DNA of 43,395 bases from Candidatus Butyricicoccus stercorigallinarum (GCA_019112985.1 DXIG01000060.1:1-43395); one strand, 5' to 3'. Numbered from the stretch's first letter, positions 1 through 10,026 are shown. Translations and numbers: made by a program. Notes: generated by a model not told the origin, from the letters alone.

Positions 1-24
1 CGATAGAATATTGCTCAATCCCAT
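1..24 (-). CDS. start of an unidentified gene (left-edge fragment)
   Basis: Only eight codons are visible, reading MGLSNILS from an ATG at 24-22. The start is supported by a purine-rich ribosome binding site (GAGAGGAG) seven bases or so upstream and by a TATAAT box further upstream on the same strand. The gene runs off the left edge, so neither family nor function can be given. Confidence 0.6.
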
Positions 25-111
25 GGTTTTCTCCTCTCAGTCTCCTCCATGTTACACAGCTTTTGTTCATAACAGCAAACGGCCGCGCGCCCTGCTGCGC
101 GCTTAAAAAGT

Positions 112-140
112 ATTATAACACTTCCGTTCGGCATTTGCAC
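112..140 (-). promoter_or_regulatory. putative promoter of the left-edge gene
   Basis: On the minus strand a perfect TATAAT lies at 117-112. The -35 region at 17-18 bases spacing (about GTGCAA, 140-135) is weak. It points towards the partial gene at 24-1, leaving a leader of roughly 80 bases. Between this and the terminator at 206-242 I see only AT-rich sequence. Confidence 0.5.
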
Positions 141-205
141 CCGATTTTTTACATTTTCCTATCATTTTCTTTACATAAATTTGACATTCTTTGTGCAAAA
201 CGCAC

Positions 206-242
206 AAAAATCCCCGCCTCTTTTTGCACAAGAGGCGGGGAT
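206..242 (-). terminator. Rho-independent terminator of the acyltransferase-like gene
   Basis: A perfect 13-base-pair stem (210-222 with 230-242), seven-base loop, is followed on the minus strand by a run of T. It lies about 40 bases after the stop codon at 284, so it ends the transcript of that gene. Confidence 0.85.
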
Positions 243-283
243 TTCCCATAATTGTATTGCTTTTGTTTGAACGGGTGCGCGGC

Positions 284-1612
284 TCAGAGAATCTGATCCT
301 CGGTGCACAGCGCGCCGGAATAGCGCGTGACGCGGAACGGTTCGGTGCGGCTTTCGGCGTGGATGCCGAGCTCGCTGAGCAGCGAGACCGTCTCATTGCA
401 CACATCGAAGTCCTGATCCTTGTGCGCGATGGAGACGCGCATCGTGCCGTTGTACGAGCTGATGAGCAGCGCATACGTCTGCGCAGCGCTCGGCAGAATG
501 GCGCCGTACTCCTCGACATACGGCAGCATGGACTCCGGCAGATCGAAGCGGCCGACATTGGTGACGAGGAAGCTGTCCTGCAGGACGAAGTTGCGCGCGA
601 CCTCAATGCCCTCCTTCACCTTGTCCTCCAGCGGCATTTCGCGCTCGTGCAGCTCCAGACAGACCTCGCTGGCTGCCTTTCCGCGGTACAGCAGCTGCTC
701 GGGAACCAGCTGCGTCATGAGGAAGTCGTGCGTCTTGCAGCACGCCTCCTCCAGCGGGAGCGATTCGTACTCCGCCAGATAGGGCAGATCGAGGAAGCAG
801 ACGAAGTAGCGCGTCGTGCTGCTCGGGAGCACCTGACGCAGGTCGACCGGGATCTGCGAGATGACCGGCTTGTCCACCCCGTTGCCGTACTTGCGGTAAA
901 ACGCGCGGCTGAACACCGGCGCGAGCACGGTCAGCGGGCTGACGCCCAGCTTCTTGGTCACCGCGCGCAGCTCGGAGAACGGGAAGGTGATGTCGGTCAC
1001 GACCTCAGCCACATCGCCGAGATTGGTCAGGCCTTCCGCGTGCACCGCCTCCGGCTTCTGATAAATGCCATCCGCCTTCGGCTCCATCTCCTGCAAGGCG
1101 CGGAATGCGTCCTCGCTCTCCTCGCGCGTGTAAATCGTGTCGAGCGCGCGGATGGTGCCGTCGTTCTGCACCGGCTTGCCGCACTCCTGCAAATACAGGA
1201 ACAGTACGCAGCGGATGAACTCCTCAAAGCCTCTGCCGTCGCTGATGCTGTGCTGATACTCCATGTAGATCGTGTTGTCGCGGTAGCCGACGAGGAACAG
1301 GTAGTGGTGGGTGTCCGCCGAGCCGATCGCGTAGCGGTGCTCCACGCCGGACGGGTCAAAGGGCAGGACGACCGGGTCCTCGCCGTTGACATAACACTGA
1401 TAGGACGTCTCGGTCTTCTCAATGCCGATGCACATGTGCGGGAAGCGCAGCAGCGCGATGCGCAGCGCCCGGAGCAGGCAGTCCGGGTCGACCGGCTCGC
1501 TCATGCGGATGGTGTGGCGCGGCACGCAGGCCACGGTGGATTCTGTATTGTAAAGAAAGATTTTTCCATAGCTGTCCGTCATGGTCAGCGGATTGATTCT
1601 CAAATCAGTCAT
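284..1612 (-). CDS. condensation / alcohol-acyltransferase-like protein
   Basis: A 442-residue protein of the CoA-dependent acyltransferase superfamily, which includes NRPS condensation domains, wax ester synthases and alcohol acetyltransferases. The active-site signature HSISDG (HxxxDG) is at residues 121-126, and a downstream PVDLR segment near residue 268 matches the structural DLR-type motif of these folds. There is no adenylation or carrier domain, so it is a stand-alone enzyme, probably cytosolic. It sits directly downstream of the fatty-acid operon but has its own promoter at 1688-1716 and terminator at 206-242. It may transfer an acyl group from CoA or ACP to a small alcohol or amine. 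The substrate cannot be read from sequence. The superfamily is fairly certain and the function is not. Confidence 0.7.
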   Translation of the reverse strand: MTDLRINPLTMTDSYGKIFLYNTESTVACVPRHTIRMSEPVDPDCLLRALRIALLRFPHMCIGIEKTETSYQCYVNGEDPVVLPFDPSGVEHRYAIGSADTHHYLFLVGYRDNTIYMEYQHSISDGRGFEEFIRCVLFLYLQECGKPVQNDGTIRALDTIYTREESEDAFRALQEMEPKADGIYQKPEAVHAEGLTNLGDVAEVVTDITFPFSELRAVTKKLGVSPLTVLAPVFSRAFYRKYGNGVDKPVISQIPVDLRQVLPSSTTRYFVCFLDLPYLAEYESLPLEEACCKTHDFLMTQLVPEQLLYRGKAASEVCLELHEREMPLEDKVKEGIEVARNFVLQDSFLVTNVGRFDLPESMLPYVEEYGAILPSAAQTYALLISSYNGTMRVSIAHKDQDFDVCNETVSLLSELGIHAESRTEPFRVTRYSGALCTEDQIL

Positions 1613-1687
1613 AATTACCTCCGATGGAATCGATCAGACAAATCGGGATGATTTGTAGGTTAATTGTCACATATCCTCTTTACGTCT

Positions 1688-1716
1688 ATTATATTCACTT
1701 TTTGTTTGCCTGAATA
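1688..1716 (-). promoter_or_regulatory. promoter of the acyltransferase-like gene
   Basis: On the minus strand a perfect TATAAT lies at 1693-1688, with a weak -35 (TATTCA, 1716-1711) at 17 bases spacing. The spacer and -35 overlap one copy of an 18-base direct repeat at 1701-1718, so a regulator could act here. The leader to the ATG at 1612 is about 70 bases. Confidence 0.6.
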
Positions 1717-1774
1717 TAGCTGGAATAAACAAATTTTGCCTTCCTCACCGCGAAGTTTTGTTTGACTAAATATA
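1701..1774. repeat. two 18-base direct repeats in a promoter region
   Basis: TTTGTTTGCCTGAATATA at 1701-1718 and TTTGTTTGACTAAATATA at 1757-1774 agree at 16 of 18 positions and start 56 bases apart. The first copy overlaps the promoter of the acyltransferase-like gene and the second lies upstream of it. This pattern fits paired operators. No binding protein can be named. Confidence 0.6.
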
Positions 1775-1810
1775 TTTGTGTATCATTTGGCAACATCCTG
1801 AGCGCGCGCA

Positions 1811-1850
1811 GACAAAAATTCCCCCGATTTTGACAAGACAAAACCGGGGG
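1811..1850 (-). terminator. terminator of the acc/fab operon
   Basis: A 12-base-pair stem with one G-U pair (1821-1832 with 1839-1850) and a six-base loop is followed on the minus strand by AATTTTTG. It starts 17 bases after the acpP stop codon and closes the ten-gene fatty-acid operon. Confidence 0.9.
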
Positions 1851-1867
1851 ATCAGATGCGGAACAAA

Positions 1868-2092
1868 TCAGCTGTTCTCTTCGATATACTTGACGATATC
1901 GCCGATGGTGGTCAGCTTGGTCGCCTCTTCGTCTTCGATAGCAATGCCATACTCTTCTTCCAGATCCATCATCAGCTCGACGATGTCGAGGGAGTCGGCC
2001 TTCAGGTCTTCCTTGATGCTGGTGCTCTCGGTCAGCGTGCTGGCGTCGACGTCGAACTTGTCGGCGAGCATTTCACAGATTTTCTCGTACAT
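1868..2092 (-). CDS. acpP: acyl carrier protein
   Basis: A 74-residue acidic protein with the carrier signature ADSLDIVEL. Ser34 in DSL is the attachment site for 4'-phosphopantetheine, through which growing acyl chains are held as thioesters. Length and charge are typical of type II FAS carriers. The ATG at 2092 follows a good AAGGAG site. It is the last gene of the operon beginning at fabH, 24 bases after accA, and a strong terminator follows. All FAS-II enzymes encoded upstream use this carrier. Confidence 0.95.
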   Translation of the reverse strand: MYEKICEMLADKFDVDASTLTESTSIKEDLKADSLDIVELMMDLEEEYGIAIEDEEATKLTTIGDIVKYIEENS

Positions 2093-2115
2093 GATTCATT
2101 CTCCTTTTTTATGTT

Positions 2116-2910
2116 TCATAGATTTGTATCGTTGAAAACTCCGATTTTTCGGAATTTCTCGTACCGTTGCTGGCGCAGAGCGTCGTCGGACATACCCTCC
2201 AGGCGCTTCAGCGCGTCGGTCAGCGTGGTCTTGATGTTGCGGAAATACGCCGTGCGGCTTCTGCCCTCGCTGATGATGCCCTCGATCATGCCGAAGCGGT
2301 ACAGGTCGCGCGCGGTGATTTGCATCGCCTCCGCCGCCTCCATCTCGCGGGAGGCGTCCTTCCACAGGATGCTGGCGCAGCCGCGCGGCGAGATGACCGA
2401 ATAAATCGCGTTCTGCATCATGTACACCTCGTTGGCGACCGCAATGGCCAGCGCGCCGCCGCTGCCGCCCTCTCCGGTGACAATCGACACCACCGGCGTG
2501 CGCAGACCCATGAACTCGTACAGGTTGCGCGCAATCGCCTCGCCCTGTCCGCGCTCCTCCGCGCCGACGCCGCAGAACGCGCCCGCCGTATCGACAAAGC
2601 AGATCACCGGGCGGTGGAACTTCTCCGCCTGGCGCGCCAGACGCAGCGCCTTGCGGTAGCCCTCCGGGTGCGCCATGCCAAAATTGGCCTTGATGTTCTC
2701 CGCCGTCGTATGCCCCTTGCGCTGGCCGATGACCGTCACCGGCTCACCGTTCAGGCGGGCAAGGCCGCCGAGCATCGCGTAATCGTCGCCGTACAGGCGG
2801 TCGCCGTGCAGCTCGAAAAAATCCTGAAAAACTTCGGTTACAATGTCGTCAATGTTGGGGCGCTCGGCATCGTGAATGATGCGCATCTGCTTTTCCATGT
2901 TCTGTTCCAT
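2116..2910 (-). CDS. accA: acetyl-CoA carboxylase carboxyltransferase, alpha subunit
   Basis: With AccD this subunit moves the carboxyl group from carboxybiotin on AccB to acetyl-CoA, giving malonyl-CoA. The crotonase-like core is recognisable, with FVDTAGAFCGVGAEERGQGEA and the GEGGSGGALA oxyanion region. At about 264 residues it lacks part of the N-terminal extension of the E. coli protein, as is common in Clostridia. I chose the ATG at 2910: GGAGGG is seven bases away. The ATG at 2916, which overlaps the accD stop as ATGA, is only two bases from the same site. Confidence 0.93.
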   Translation of the reverse strand: MEQNMEKQMRIIHDAERPNIDDIVTEVFQDFFELHGDRLYGDDYAMLGGLARLNGEPVTVIGQRKGHTTAENIKANFGMAHPEGYRKALRLARQAEKFHRPVICFVDTAGAFCGVGAEERGQGEAIARNLYEFMGLRTPVVSIVTGEGGSGGALAIAVANEVYMMQNAIYSVISPRGCASILWKDASREMEAAEAMQITARDLYRFGMIEGIISEGRSRTAYFRNIKTTLTDALKRLEGMSDDALRQQRYEKFRKIGVFNDTNL

Positions 2911-2912
2911 GC

Positions 2913-3773
2913 TCATTCCCTCCGCTTCGCTTTGTAGCCGTGCATGGCGAGCAGATCGGCAAGCGTCTGCTTCATGCGGCTGCGCGGTACAATGGCGTCA
3001 CAGAATCCGTGCTCGAGCACAAATTCCGCCGACTGGAATTCCTCCGGCAGCTTTTCTCCGATGGTTCCCTCGATGACGCGCCGCCCGGCAAAGCCGACGG
3101 TCGCGCCCGGCTCGGCGAGAATGATGTCGCCCAGCATGGCAAAGCTCGCCATGACGCCGCCCGTGGTGGGGTCGGTCAGCACGGTGATGTACAGGCCGCC
3201 CGCCTCCGAATGCTTCGCGACCGCGCCGCTGACCTTGGCCATTTGCAGCAGGGAAAACATGCCCTCCTGCATGCGCGCGCCGCCGGAGCAGGTGAACAGC
3301 ACGACGGGGAGCGTGTGCTCCGCGGCGTATTCAAACAGCCGCGTCAGCCTTTCGCCGACGACGCTGCCCATGGACGCCATCAGGAAATGGCTGTCCATCA
3401 CGCCGATACACGCCTTGATGCCGCCGATCCGGCACACGCCGGTCACAACGGCGTCGTTCATGCCGGTCTTTTCGCGCAGCGCGGCGATTTTTTCCGCATA
3501 GCCCTTAAAATTCAGCGGGTCTGCGGTTTCCAGCGAGCCGAACAGCTCGTGGAACGAATCGCGGTCGGCGATCTGCCGGACGCGCGTGCGCGCCAGCAGG
3601 CGGCCGTGTGCGCCGCAGGTCGGACAGACGTACAGATTTTTGCCGTACTTCGCGGCGGAAAGCTGTGCGCCGCACTTTTTGCACGCCACAGACACCGGAC
3701 TTTCGCTCTGCCCCGCTTTGGATTTGATTTGTCTGGAATTTTCCCGCGTCTTCGGAAATAAATCAATCAGCAC
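2913..3773 (-). CDS. accD: acetyl-CoA carboxylase carboxyltransferase, beta subunit
   Basis: The zinc ribbon characteristic of AccD is present as two CxxC pairs near residues 31-34 and 50-53. It is followed by the carboxyltransferase core with [15 protein letters not shown] and [10 protein letters not shown]. It pairs with AccA to form the carboxyltransferase. I prefer the GTG at 3773, because GGAGGG lies six bases upstream of it. A TTG 18 bases further upstream has no such site. The stop codon is next to the accA start region, consistent with coupled translation and equal subunit supply. Confidence 0.93.
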   Translation of the reverse strand: MLIDLFPKTRENSRQIKSKAGQSESPVSVACKKCGAQLSAAKYGKNLYVCPTCGAHGRLLARTRVRQIADRDSFHELFGSLETADPLNFKGYAEKIAALREKTGMNDAVVTGVCRIGGIKACIGVMDSHFLMASMGSVVGERLTRLFEYAAEHTLPVVLFTCSGGARMQEGMFSLLQMAKVSGAVAKHSEAGGLYITVLTDPTTGGVMASFAMLGDIILAEPGATVGFAGRRVIEGTIGEKLPEEFQSAEFVLEHGFCDAIVPRSRMKQTLADLLAMHGYKAKRRE

Positions 3774-3796
3774 TGTGATCCCTCCAAACAACGCTG

Positions 3797-5143
<1,347 letters not shown>

Positions 5144-5148
5144 GAGAC

Positions 5149-5580
5149 TCAGTCCCCAATCGCGCAGGTAAACGTGCCCTGCGCCGCCTTTTCGTCGCCG
5201 ACATAGGCCACGCCTTCCGCGACGACCATCTTGCCGCGGATCTTGACCAGCTGCACCTTGAGGGTCAGCGTGTCGCCCGGCAGCACCTTGCGGCGGAACT
5301 TGATTTTATCCCACGAGGCAAAATAGCCCGTCTTGCCCAGAAATTCCTCGCGCGAGAGGATGGCCGTGGCGCCGGTCTGCGCGAGCGCTTCGATGATGAA
5401 CACGCCCGGCATCACCGGATTTCCGGGAAAATGCCCGGCGAAGAACATCTCGTCGCCGGTCAGATGCTTGGTTCCGGTCACGGTTCCCGCTTCCAGATCC
5501 ATTTCGTCAATCGAATCAACCATCAGCATCGGGTCGCGATGCGGGATGATCACCTTAATCTGTTCTGTGTTGAGCAGCAA
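5149..5580 (-). CDS. fabZ: 3-hydroxyacyl-ACP dehydratase FabZ
   Basis: FabZ removes water from 3-hydroxyacyl-ACP to give trans-2-enoyl-ACP. The 143-residue hotdog-fold protein shows PHRDPMLMVD near the N-terminus and GHFPGNPVMPGV followed by E in the central helix. His50 and Glu64 are the expected catalytic pair. The true start is the TTG at 5580: AGGAGGTG lies eight bases upstream, directly overlapping the accB stop. A longer reading up to 5682 would run back through accB and adds unrelated sequence. No FabA-type isomerase is seen, so how unsaturated chains are made is open. Confidence 0.93.
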   Translation of the reverse strand: MLLNTEQIKVIIPHRDPMLMVDSIDEMDLEAGTVTGTKHLTGDEMFFAGHFPGNPVMPGVFIIEALAQTGATAILSREEFLGKTGYFASWDKIKFRRKVLPGDTLTLKVQLVKIRGKMVVAEGVAYVGDEKAAQGTFTCAIGD

Positions 5581-5594
5581 TTTGCCGCACCTCC

Positions 5595-6038
5595 TTACGC
5601 AATCACGATGAGCGGCTGGTTGTATTCCACCAGATCGCCGTTCTGCACGAGAACGCGGCTGACCTTGCCGTCGCACGGGCATTCAATCGCGTTCATCGTC
5701 TTCATCGCCTCGATGATGCACAGCGTCTGTCCCTTTTTGACGCTGTCGCCCACCTCGACCAGCGGCGGCTCCTCTGGCGCGTTGGCCGCGTAAAAGGTGC
5801 CGACCAGCGGCGCAAATACAACGGTGCCGTCAAACTGTTCCTCCGGCTTTTCCTGCTGGACGGAGATCTCCGCCGCCGGTGCGGCGGGTACGGCCGCGCT
5901 GACCACAGCGGCGGCGGGAGCGTGCGTCTCCACCGTGATGGAGAAGTCCTCCGTCTTGACCGCCAGCTTCGCCAGATTTTTCTGCGCCGCCTTGTCCGCA
6001 AGAGCAAACACGAGTTCCTTCAGATCATTGGTCTGCAT
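5595..6038 (-). CDS. accB: biotin carboxyl carrier protein of acetyl-CoA carboxylase
   Basis: The 147-residue BCCP has three parts: a short helical N-terminus, an Ala/Pro-rich linker (about residues 40-65), and a biotinyl domain from about residue 70. Lys113 in EAMKTMN is the biotinylation site, and the thumb region of E. coli type cannot be judged. Biotinylated AccB carries the carboxyl group between AccC and AccA/AccD. The start at ATG 6038 has a GGAGG site. It lies 13 bases after fabF and immediately before fabZ. Confidence 0.95.
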   Translation of the reverse strand: MQTNDLKELVFALADKAAQKNLAKLAVKTEDFSITVETHAPAAAVVSAAVPAAPAAEISVQQEKPEEQFDGTVVFAPLVGTFYAANAPEEPPLVEVGDSVKKGQTLCIIEAMKTMNAIECPCDGKVSRVLVQNGDLVEYNQPLIVIA

Positions 6039-6051
6039 GCAAAACGCCTCC

Positions 6052-7287
6052 TCAATCCTGATACTTGCGGATCAGGACAGTTGCATTGTGTCCGCCAAAG
6101 CCCAGAGAATTGGAAATTGCCGCGCGAACCGGACATGCCACCGCCTGATTCGGGACATAATCGAGGTCACACGCCTCGTCCGGCTGCTCGTAGTGGATCG
6201 TGGGCGGAATTTTGTCCTCCCGGACCGCCATGGCGCAGGCAATCGCTTCGATGGCGCCCGCCGCGCCCAGCAGATGACCGGTCATCGACTTGGTCGAAGA
6301 AATCTTGACGCTGCGCGCGCTGTCGCCAAACGCGATCTTGATCGCGTCGGTCTCGCACTTGTCGTTGACCGGCGTGGACGTGCCGTGCGCGTTGATGTAG
6401 TCGATGTCCGCCGGCGTCAGTCCGGCGTCCGCAATCGCCATCAGCATCGCGCGGGACGGACCCTCGCCCGTCGGATCGGGGCTGGTGATGTGGTACGCGT
6501 CGCTGGTCGTGCCGTAGCCCGCCACCTCCGCGAGGATGGTCGCGCCGCGCGCCTTGGCGTGCGACAGGCTCTCCAGCACCAGAATGCCCGCGCCTTCGCC
6601 CATGACGAAGCCGCCGCGGCGCGCGTCAAACGGACAGCACGCGGACTCCGGGTCCGCCTCCGTGCTCAGCGCGTGCATGTTGGAAAAGCCCGCAACCGCA
6701 ATCGGGACGATGCTCGCCTCCGCGCCGCCGACTACCGCGACGTCGAGATAGCCGTGGCGAATGGCGCGCATGCCCTCGCCGACCGCATGTGTGCCGGACG
6801 CGCAGGCGCTGACCACCGAGAGGCTGGAGCCCTTCAGCCCATACGCCATCGAAATGTGCGCGGCCGCCATGTTGCCGATCATCATCGGGATGCAGAACGG
6901 CGAAACGCGGCGCGCGCCGCGCTCGTTCAGCTTGGTCTGCTCGTCGCTGAACGTCTGAATGCCGCCGATGCCCGAGCTGACCAGCGTGCCCGCGCGGAAC
7001 GGATCGAAGCTGCCCTTCGTCAGTCCCGCCTGCTCCACCGCCTGTGCGGCGGCGGCCAGCGCGAACTGGCAGTAGCGATCCATGCGCTTCACCTCGCGCT
7101 TGTCGACATATGCCGTTGGATCGAAGTCCTTGACCTCGCCCGCGACGCTCGCCTTGTATCCCTCGGTCTCAAACCGCGTGATGGGCGCAATGCCGTTTTT
7201 GCCCGCGAGCAGGCCATCCCAATATTCCTGTGCAGTGTTGCCGATCGGCGTTACAGCGCCGATACCGGTGATGACAACGCGTTCCAT
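6052..7287 (-). CDS. fabF: 3-oxoacyl-ACP synthase II FabF
   Basis: FabF condenses malonyl-ACP with acyl-ACP, extending the chain by two carbons. The 411-residue thiolase-fold enzyme has the nucleophile Cys162 in VSACASGTHAVG, His301 in NAHGTSTPVND, Lys333 and His338 in STKSMTGHLLG, and the C-terminal SNSLGFGGHNA loop. This Cys-His-His arrangement separates it from FabH. The ATG follows AAGGAGGAAC. It is the only KAS I/II-type synthase in the window and therefore the likely main elongation enzyme. Confidence 0.97.
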   Translation of the reverse strand: MERVVITGIGAVTPIGNTAQEYWDGLLAGKNGIAPITRFETEGYKASVAGEVKDFDPTAYVDKREVKRMDRYCQFALAAAAQAVEQAGLTKGSFDPFRAGTLVSSGIGGIQTFSDEQTKLNERGARRVSPFCIPMMIGNMAAAHISMAYGLKGSSLSVVSACASGTHAVGEGMRAIRHGYLDVAVVGGAEASIVPIAVAGFSNMHALSTEADPESACCPFDARRGGFVMGEGAGILVLESLSHAKARGATILAEVAGYGTTSDAYHITSPDPTGEGPSRAMLMAIADAGLTPADIDYINAHGTSTPVNDKCETDAIKIAFGDSARSVKISSTKSMTGHLLGAAGAIEAIACAMAVREDKIPPTIHYEQPDEACDLDYVPNQAVACPVRAAISNSLGFGGHNATVLIRKYQD

Positions 7288-7323
7288 GTAAGTTCCTCCT
7301 TAACCCTGCTGAGACAGCCGCGC

Positions 7324-8058
7324 TCAAAGCGCAGTGCTGCCGTCCACCGAGAGCACCTGCCCGGTGATGTACGACGCCTTGTCCGACGCCAAAAATGCAA
7401 CTGCTTCCGCAATTTCTTCCGGTTTGCCAAAGCGCCCGAGCGCGATGCGCGCGCGCGCGTTTTCCTTGATTTCATCCGACAGCTCATTGGTCATGTCGGT
7501 CTCCGTAAAGCCCGGCGCGACCGCGTTGACGCGGATGCCGCGCGCGCCCAGCTCCTTCGCGGCCGTCTTGGTCAGGCCGATGACGCCCGCCTTCGCCGCC
7601 GTGTAGTTGATCTGTCCAAAATTGCCGAACATGCCGGAAATCGACGTGATGTTGACAATGCTGCCCGCCTTCGCGCGCGTCATCTGCGCGCCGACCAGGC
7701 TGGTCATGTTGAATACGCTGCTCAGGTTGGACTGAATGACGGCGTTCCACTGATCCGCCTTCATGCGGATCATCAGGCCGTCGCGCGTGATGCCCGCGTT
7801 GTTGACCAGAACAGCGGGCACACCGATTTCGTCCTTGATTTCCTTGACCGCCTGCTTGCACGCATCGTAGTCGGATACGTCCCAGGCCTTGGCATACGCC
7901 TGCACGCCCAGCGCGCGGCACTGCCCGGCGACGGCCTCCGCCTTGTCGACGTTGGACACGCAGTTGATCACGACGTCATAGCCGTCAGCCGCCAGCTTTT
8001 TGGCGATCGCCGCGCCGATGCCGCGCGAAGCGCCCGTCACAATTGCAAGTTTACCCAT
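7324..8058 (-). CDS. fabG: 3-oxoacyl-ACP reductase FabG
   Basis: This short-chain dehydrogenase reduces 3-oxoacyl-ACP with NADPH. It has the TGASRGIG cofactor loop (residues 8-15), NNAG near 87-90, and the Ser139-Tyr152-Lys156 triad in NITSISG and NYTAAKAG. Length (244) is standard. The start is either the ATG at 8058 (ten bases after AAGGAG) or a TTG two codons earlier at 8064 (four bases after it). I favour the ATG. The gene nearly abuts fabK, indicating coupled translation. Confidence 0.95.
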   Translation of the reverse strand: MGKLAIVTGASRGIGAAIAKKLAADGYDVVINCVSNVDKAEAVAGQCRALGVQAYAKAWDVSDYDACKQAVKEIKDEIGVPAVLVNNAGITRDGLMIRMKADQWNAVIQSNLSSVFNMTSLVGAQMTRAKAGSIVNITSISGMFGNFGQINYTAAKAGVIGLTKTAAKELGARGIRVNAVAPGFTETDMTNELSDEIKENARARIALGRFGKPEEIAEAVAFLASDKASYITGQVLSVDGSTAL

Positions 8059-8060
8059 AC

Positions 8061-9023
8061 TCAATCGACTCCTTCATCTCCAGACAGCGCCGGCGCGCCG
8101 CGCAGCAGAGCGTCAGCGTCCTGTACCATCGTTTTGATAATATCACAGCAGGTCGAGGGATGATTCACCATGCCTGCAATCTGACCGGACATAAAGGTTC
8201 CTTCTTCAAAGTTGCCGTCCTGCACCGCCTTGCGCAGCGAGCCGGCGGTCATGGCCTCGATCTCCTCCAGCGTGCGCGTCTCGATGTGTCCCTCCATCTC
8301 CATGAGCTTGCGGGACAGCGGCGTCTTGAGCGAGCGCACCGGATGGCCGGACGCCTTGCCGGTGATGACGGTGGAAATGTCGCTCGCCTTGTAGATCAGC
8401 TCCTTGTATTTGGGCGCGATGCTGCATTCCTCCGCGGACAGGAACACCGTGCCGCACTGGACGCCCTCCGCGCCCATGATACGCGCGGCCGCCAGGCCGC
8501 GTCCGTCCGCAATGCCGCCCGCCGCGATAACCGGGATGTCCACCGCGTCCACAACCTGCGGCAGCAGCGCCATCGTGGTGGTCTCGCCGATGTGTCCGCC
8601 GGACTCCATGCCTTCGGCGATGACGGCGTCCGCACCGACGCGCGCCATGCGCTTGGCGTATGCCACGGAGGCGACGACCGGGATGACGCGAACGCCCGCT
8701 TCCTTCCACTGCTTCATGTACTTGGCCGGGGAGCCCGCGCCCGTCGTGACGACCGGCACGCCCTCGTCGATGACGAGCTGCGCGATGTCGTCCGCCGTCG
8801 GACTGAGCAGCATGATGTTGAGCGCGAACGGCTTGTCGGTCAGCGACTTGGCCGTGCGCACTTCGTTGCGGATCACCTCAACCGGCGCCGCGCCGCCCGC
8901 GATAATGCCGAGACCGCCCGCGTTGGACACCGCCGCCGCGAGCTTGCCGTCTGCAATCCACGCCATCGCGCCCTGGAAGACGGGATAGCGGATATGTAAT
9001 AACTCTGTGATTTTTGTACGCAT
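8061..9023 (-). CDS. fabK: enoyl-ACP reductase II (FMN-dependent FabK)
   Basis: FabK reduces trans-2-enoyl-ACP, the last step of each elongation cycle, using NAD(P)H and FMN. It is the alternative to the triclosan-sensitive FabI, and no FabI is seen here. The TIM-barrel protein of 320 residues shows YPVFQGAMAWI, SNAGGLGIIAGG, GMESGGHIGE and VIAAGGIADGRG, which are flavin and phosphate binding segments of the FabK/NPD family. The ATG at 9023 follows AGAGGAAC; longer upstream sequence is not FabK-like. Position between fabH and fabG supports FabK over nitronate monooxygenase. Confidence 0.93.
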   Translation of the reverse strand: MRTKITELLHIRYPVFQGAMAWIADGKLAAAVSNAGGLGIIAGGAAPVEVIRNEVRTAKSLTDKPFALNIMLLSPTADDIAQLVIDEGVPVVTTGAGSPAKYMKQWKEAGVRVIPVVASVAYAKRMARVGADAVIAEGMESGGHIGETTTMALLPQVVDAVDIPVIAAGGIADGRGLAAARIMGAEGVQCGTVFLSAEECSIAPKYKELIYKASDISTVITGKASGHPVRSLKTPLSRKLMEMEGHIETRTLEEIEAMTAGSLRKAVQDGNFEEGTFMSGQIAGMVNHPSTCCDIIKTMVQDADALLRGAPALSGDEGVD

Positions 9024-9042
9024 ATCTGTTCCTCTTTTCTCG

Positions 9043-10026
9043 TTACAAACGGATGAGCACTGCGCCATAGGTCAGGCCGCCGCCAAAGCCGATAAAGATC
9101 GCGGTCTGTCCGCGCCGGAGCATGCCCTGCCTGCGCATCTCATCCAGGCAGATGGGCACGGAGGCGCTGGAGGTATTGCCCACGCGGTCGAGGTTGCTGA
9201 ATACCTTTTCCGCCGGCAGGCCGTAGCGGCGGATGACCATGTCCAGAATGCGCGCGTTCGCCTGATGCGGAACGATCCAGTCCACCTGCGAGATGTCCAT
9301 CCCCGACTGGCGCAGCACACCGTCGATCGCGTCCGGCACCGCGTGCGCGGTGAAGCGGAACACGGTCTTGCCGTCCATGTGCAGAAAATGGCTGATCTGA
9401 TTTTCGCGCGGCATGGCCAGCGGGTTCTCCGGCGCGAACGCCGGCGCAAACAGCGCGTCGCCATGCTTTCCGTCCGATTTCATATATGTTGTCACAATGC
9501 CGTCTTCGGTGTCGCTCCACTCGTACACCGCCGCGCCCGCGCCGTCGCCGAACAGACAGCAGACCGTGCGGTCGGTGTAGTCGATCAGGTGGCTGAGCAC
9601 CTCCGCGCACACGATGAGCACGCACTTCGCCTTGCCGCAGCGCAGATAGCTGTCCGCGACGTCCGTCGCATAGACAAAGCCGGAGCAGGCCGCCGACAGA
9701 TCGAACGCAAACGCGTTTTTCGCGCCCAGCCTGTCCTGAAGCGCGCAGGACAGCGTCGGCGTGAAGCTGTCCGGCGTCACAGTGCACGCGATGATGAGAT
9801 CGACATCCTGCGCCTCCCGCCCGGCGTCCTCCAGCGCGCGCTGCGCCGCGGGCAGCGCCACGTCAATCGCCTGCATATCTACGGCGATGCGCCGCTCGTG
9901 GATGCCGGTGCGCTGCACGATCCATTCGTCCGAGGTATCCACCATCTGTTCCAGCATCTGGTTGGTCAGGCGCAGCTCCGGCAGAAAGCTGCCCGTTCCC
10001 GTAATTATGCTGCCGATTGTGATCAC
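9043..10026 (-). CDS. fabH: 3-oxoacyl-ACP synthase III FabH
   Basis: FabH starts fatty-acid synthesis by condensing an acyl-CoA primer with malonyl-ACP. The 327-residue protein has Cys114 in DLSAACSGFVYA, the His of PHQANARI, and the Asn of GNTSSAS, which is the KAS III triad. It is the first gene of the leftward operon, facing fabD across 149 bases. The start appears to be the GTG at 10026: an in-frame stop lies only four codons upstream. The obvious AGGAG touches this GTG, and only a weak AGGGA is six bases away, so initiation may be inefficient or use a nearby unusual codon. Confidence 0.93.
   Translation of the reverse strand: MITIGSIITGTGSFLPELRLTNQMLEQMVDTSDEWIVQRTGIHERRIAVDMQAIDVALPAAQRALEDAGREAQDVDLIIACTVTPDSFTPTLSCALQDRLGAKNAFAFDLSAACSGFVYATDVADSYLRCGKAKCVLIVCAEVLSHLIDYTDRTVCCLFGDGAGAAVYEWSDTEDGIVTTYMKSDGKHGDALFAPAFAPENPLAMPRENQISHFLHMDGKTVFRFTAHAVPDAIDGVLRQSGMDISQVDWIVPHQANARILDMVIRRYGLPAEKVFSNLDRVGNTSSASVPICLDEMRRQGMLRRGQTAIFIGFGGGLTYGAVLIRL

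Noticed and set aside
5797..8163. 788-codon plus-strand frame opposite accB, fabF and fabG
   Set aside because: Antisense shadow of three well-supported genes; composition is biased and it crosses gene borders.
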